Assembly (NCBI GenBank): GCA_937907975.1
Contig: CALEQS010000055.1
Span: 1 to 7,552 of the forward strand
Length of the DNA stretch: 7,552 nt
Reading direction: 5' to 3'
Source: an uncultured Clostridia bacterium
Lineage (GTDB): Bacteria; Bacillota; Clostridia; Oscillospirales; Oscillospiraceae
Numbering within the stretch: the stretch's first letter is position 1; the number at the start of each line of letters is the position of its first letter. The notes beneath the pieces were generated by a model. It was given only the letters and a program-made list of their open reading frames with translations. It was not told the DNA's origin and searched no databases. The position numbers were made by a program, and so were the translations under genes. Shown one piece after another: positions 6,627 through 7,552 of this stretch.

Positions 6627-7552
6627 ATGTGGTACGACGAATCGGTCATCTATCAGATCTACCCGCTGGGACTCTGCGGCGCACCGGCACAGAACGACGG
6701 CGTACAGGCCCACCGCATCCTGCGCCTGCTGGACTGGGTGGATCATATTGCGGCGCTTGGCTGCGACTGCGTGCTCTTTAACCCGCTCTTTGAGAGTGAC
6801 GCTCACGGCTACGACACCCGGGACTTTTTTGCAGTGGACTGCCGCCTCGGTACGAAAGAGGATTTAAAGCAGGTCTGCGACGCCCTCCACGCCAAGGGCA
6901 TCCGGGTTATGTTCGACGCGGTGTTGAACCATGTGGGCCGAGGCTTCTGGGCTTTCCGGGATGTGCAGGAGAACCGCTGGGACAGCGCTTATAAGGACTG
7001 GTTTCACATTTCCTTTGACGGCAACAGCACCTACAACGACGGCTTCTGGTATGACTGCTGGGAGGGCTGTCAGGAGCTGGTCAAGCTGAATCTCTCCAAC
7101 CCTGCTGTACGGGACCATCTGTTCAGCGCGATCCGCAGCTGGGTGGAGGATTATGACATCGACGGTTTACGGCTGGACGTGTGCTACTGCCTGGACAGCG
7201 ATTTTCTCTATCATCTGCGCCAGTTGACCGACGGCCTGAAGCCGGAGTTTGCGTTGGTGGGGGAGGCCCTTCACGGGGATTACCGCCGCTGGATGAATGA
7301 CGGTGCCTGCCACAGCGTGACCAACTACGAGTGCTACAAGGGACTCTATTCCAGCTTCAACACCTCCAATCTCCACGAGATCGCCTATAGCCTGAACCGC
7401 CAGTTCGGTTCGGAGGACTGGTGCCTCTATTCCGGGCGGCACCTGCTCTGCTTTGCGGATAATCACGATGTGACCCGTATCGCCAGCCAGCTGGAGAACA
7501 AGGCCCAGCTCAAGCCGCTCTATGGTCTGCTGTTCACCATGCCCGGCGTGCC
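6627..7552 (+). CDS. GH13 (alpha-amylase family) glycoside hydrolase, intracellular, neopullulanase-like (3' part beyond window)
   Basis: The frame is open from ATG 6627 to the right edge, 308 full codons. The ribosome site is GGAGGAAG at 6610-6617. The protein begins directly with the first barrel strand (SVIYQIYPLG, 6-15). It has no signal peptide and no N-terminal carbohydrate-binding domain, so it is probably cytoplasmic. The GH13 conserved regions are in order: DAVLNH (97-102), a fifth-region-like LVKLN (151-155) resembling the MPKLN of the neopullulanase group, GLRLD with nucleophile Asp184 and Arg182, VGEALHG with acid/base Glu213, and FADNHD with transition-state stabiliser Asp281. 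The catalytic triad is intact. The motif VTNYECYKGLYSS (231-243) recalls a group of clostridial GH13 enzymes of undefined specificity. The expected reaction is hydrolysis or transfer at alpha-glucosidic bonds of maltodextrins or similar. The 13 cysteines in 308 residues fit a reduced cytoplasm. The exact substrate cannot be told, and the C-terminal domain is missing. Confidence 0.94.
   Translation, partial: MWYDESVIYQIYPLGLCGAPAQNDGVQAHRILRLLDWVDHIAALGCDCVLFNPLFESDAHGYDTRDFFAVDCRLGTKEDLKQVCDALHAKGIRVMFDAVLNHVGRGFWAFRDVQENRWDSAYKDWFHISFDGNSTYNDGFWYDCWEGCQELVKLNLSNPAVRDHLFSAIRSWVEDYDIDGLRLDVCYCLDSDFLYHLRQLTDGLKPEFALVGEALHGDYRRWMNDGACHSVTNYECYKGLYSSFNTSNLHEIAYSLNRQFGSEDWCLYSGRHLLCFADNHDVTRIASQLENKAQLKPLYGLLFTMPGV

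Noticed and set aside
6431..6649. Minus-strand open frame of 72 codons across the divergent promoter region
   Set aside because: It covers both promoters and the palindromes; no ribosome site; AT-rich composition explains the Tyr/Phe/Leu-rich product.

Overview
The window looks like chromosomal DNA of a GC-rich, gut-type anaerobic Firmicute (class Clostridia, probably Oscillospiraceae/Ruminococcaceae or a relative). This is inferred from strong AGGAGG-type ribosome sites, GC-rich coding sequence with AT-rich promoter gaps, and the types of transporter and glycosidase encoded. No taxonomic marker gene is present, so the assignment is tentative. I see no mobile element, CRISPR array, tRNA or rRNA.

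Layout. Five genes form three transcription units. (1) Positions 1-2638, minus strand: an ABC-type ATPase of the MacB/LolD class (1887-2591, GTG start), then a large FtsX/MacB-like permease (1-1874) that runs off the left edge. The permease carries a very long, alanine/glutamine/leucine-rich coiled-coil insertion. An extended -10 promoter lies upstream at 2630-2638. (2) Positions 2705-6503, minus strand: two overlapping half-transporter genes (4585-6414, then 2766-4601) that form a heterodimeric ABC exporter of the BmrC/BmrD (TM287/TM288) type, closed by a strong intrinsic terminator. Their promoter is an extended -10 element, followed by two perfect inverted repeats that look like operators. 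(3) Positions 6529-7552, plus strand: a divergently transcribed cytoplasmic GH13 alpha-glucan hydrolase, cut by the right edge, with a good sigma-A promoter.

How the parts work together. The first ATPase and permease should form one complex using ATP to drive conformational change in the membrane, for peptide, antibiotic or envelope functions. The two half-transporters should form one exporter with one catalytic and one degenerate ATP site: the Glu-to-Asp change in one subunit and the non-consensus signature in the other fall on the same composite site. The GH13 enzyme probably processes imported maltodextrins and shares only the divergent intergenic region with the exporter.

Nothing here is clearly a new biological system. 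The points most worth checking are the tandem palindromes over the exporter start site, the near-identical -10 regions of the two transporter operons, and the hairpin-like architecture of the permease coiled coil.
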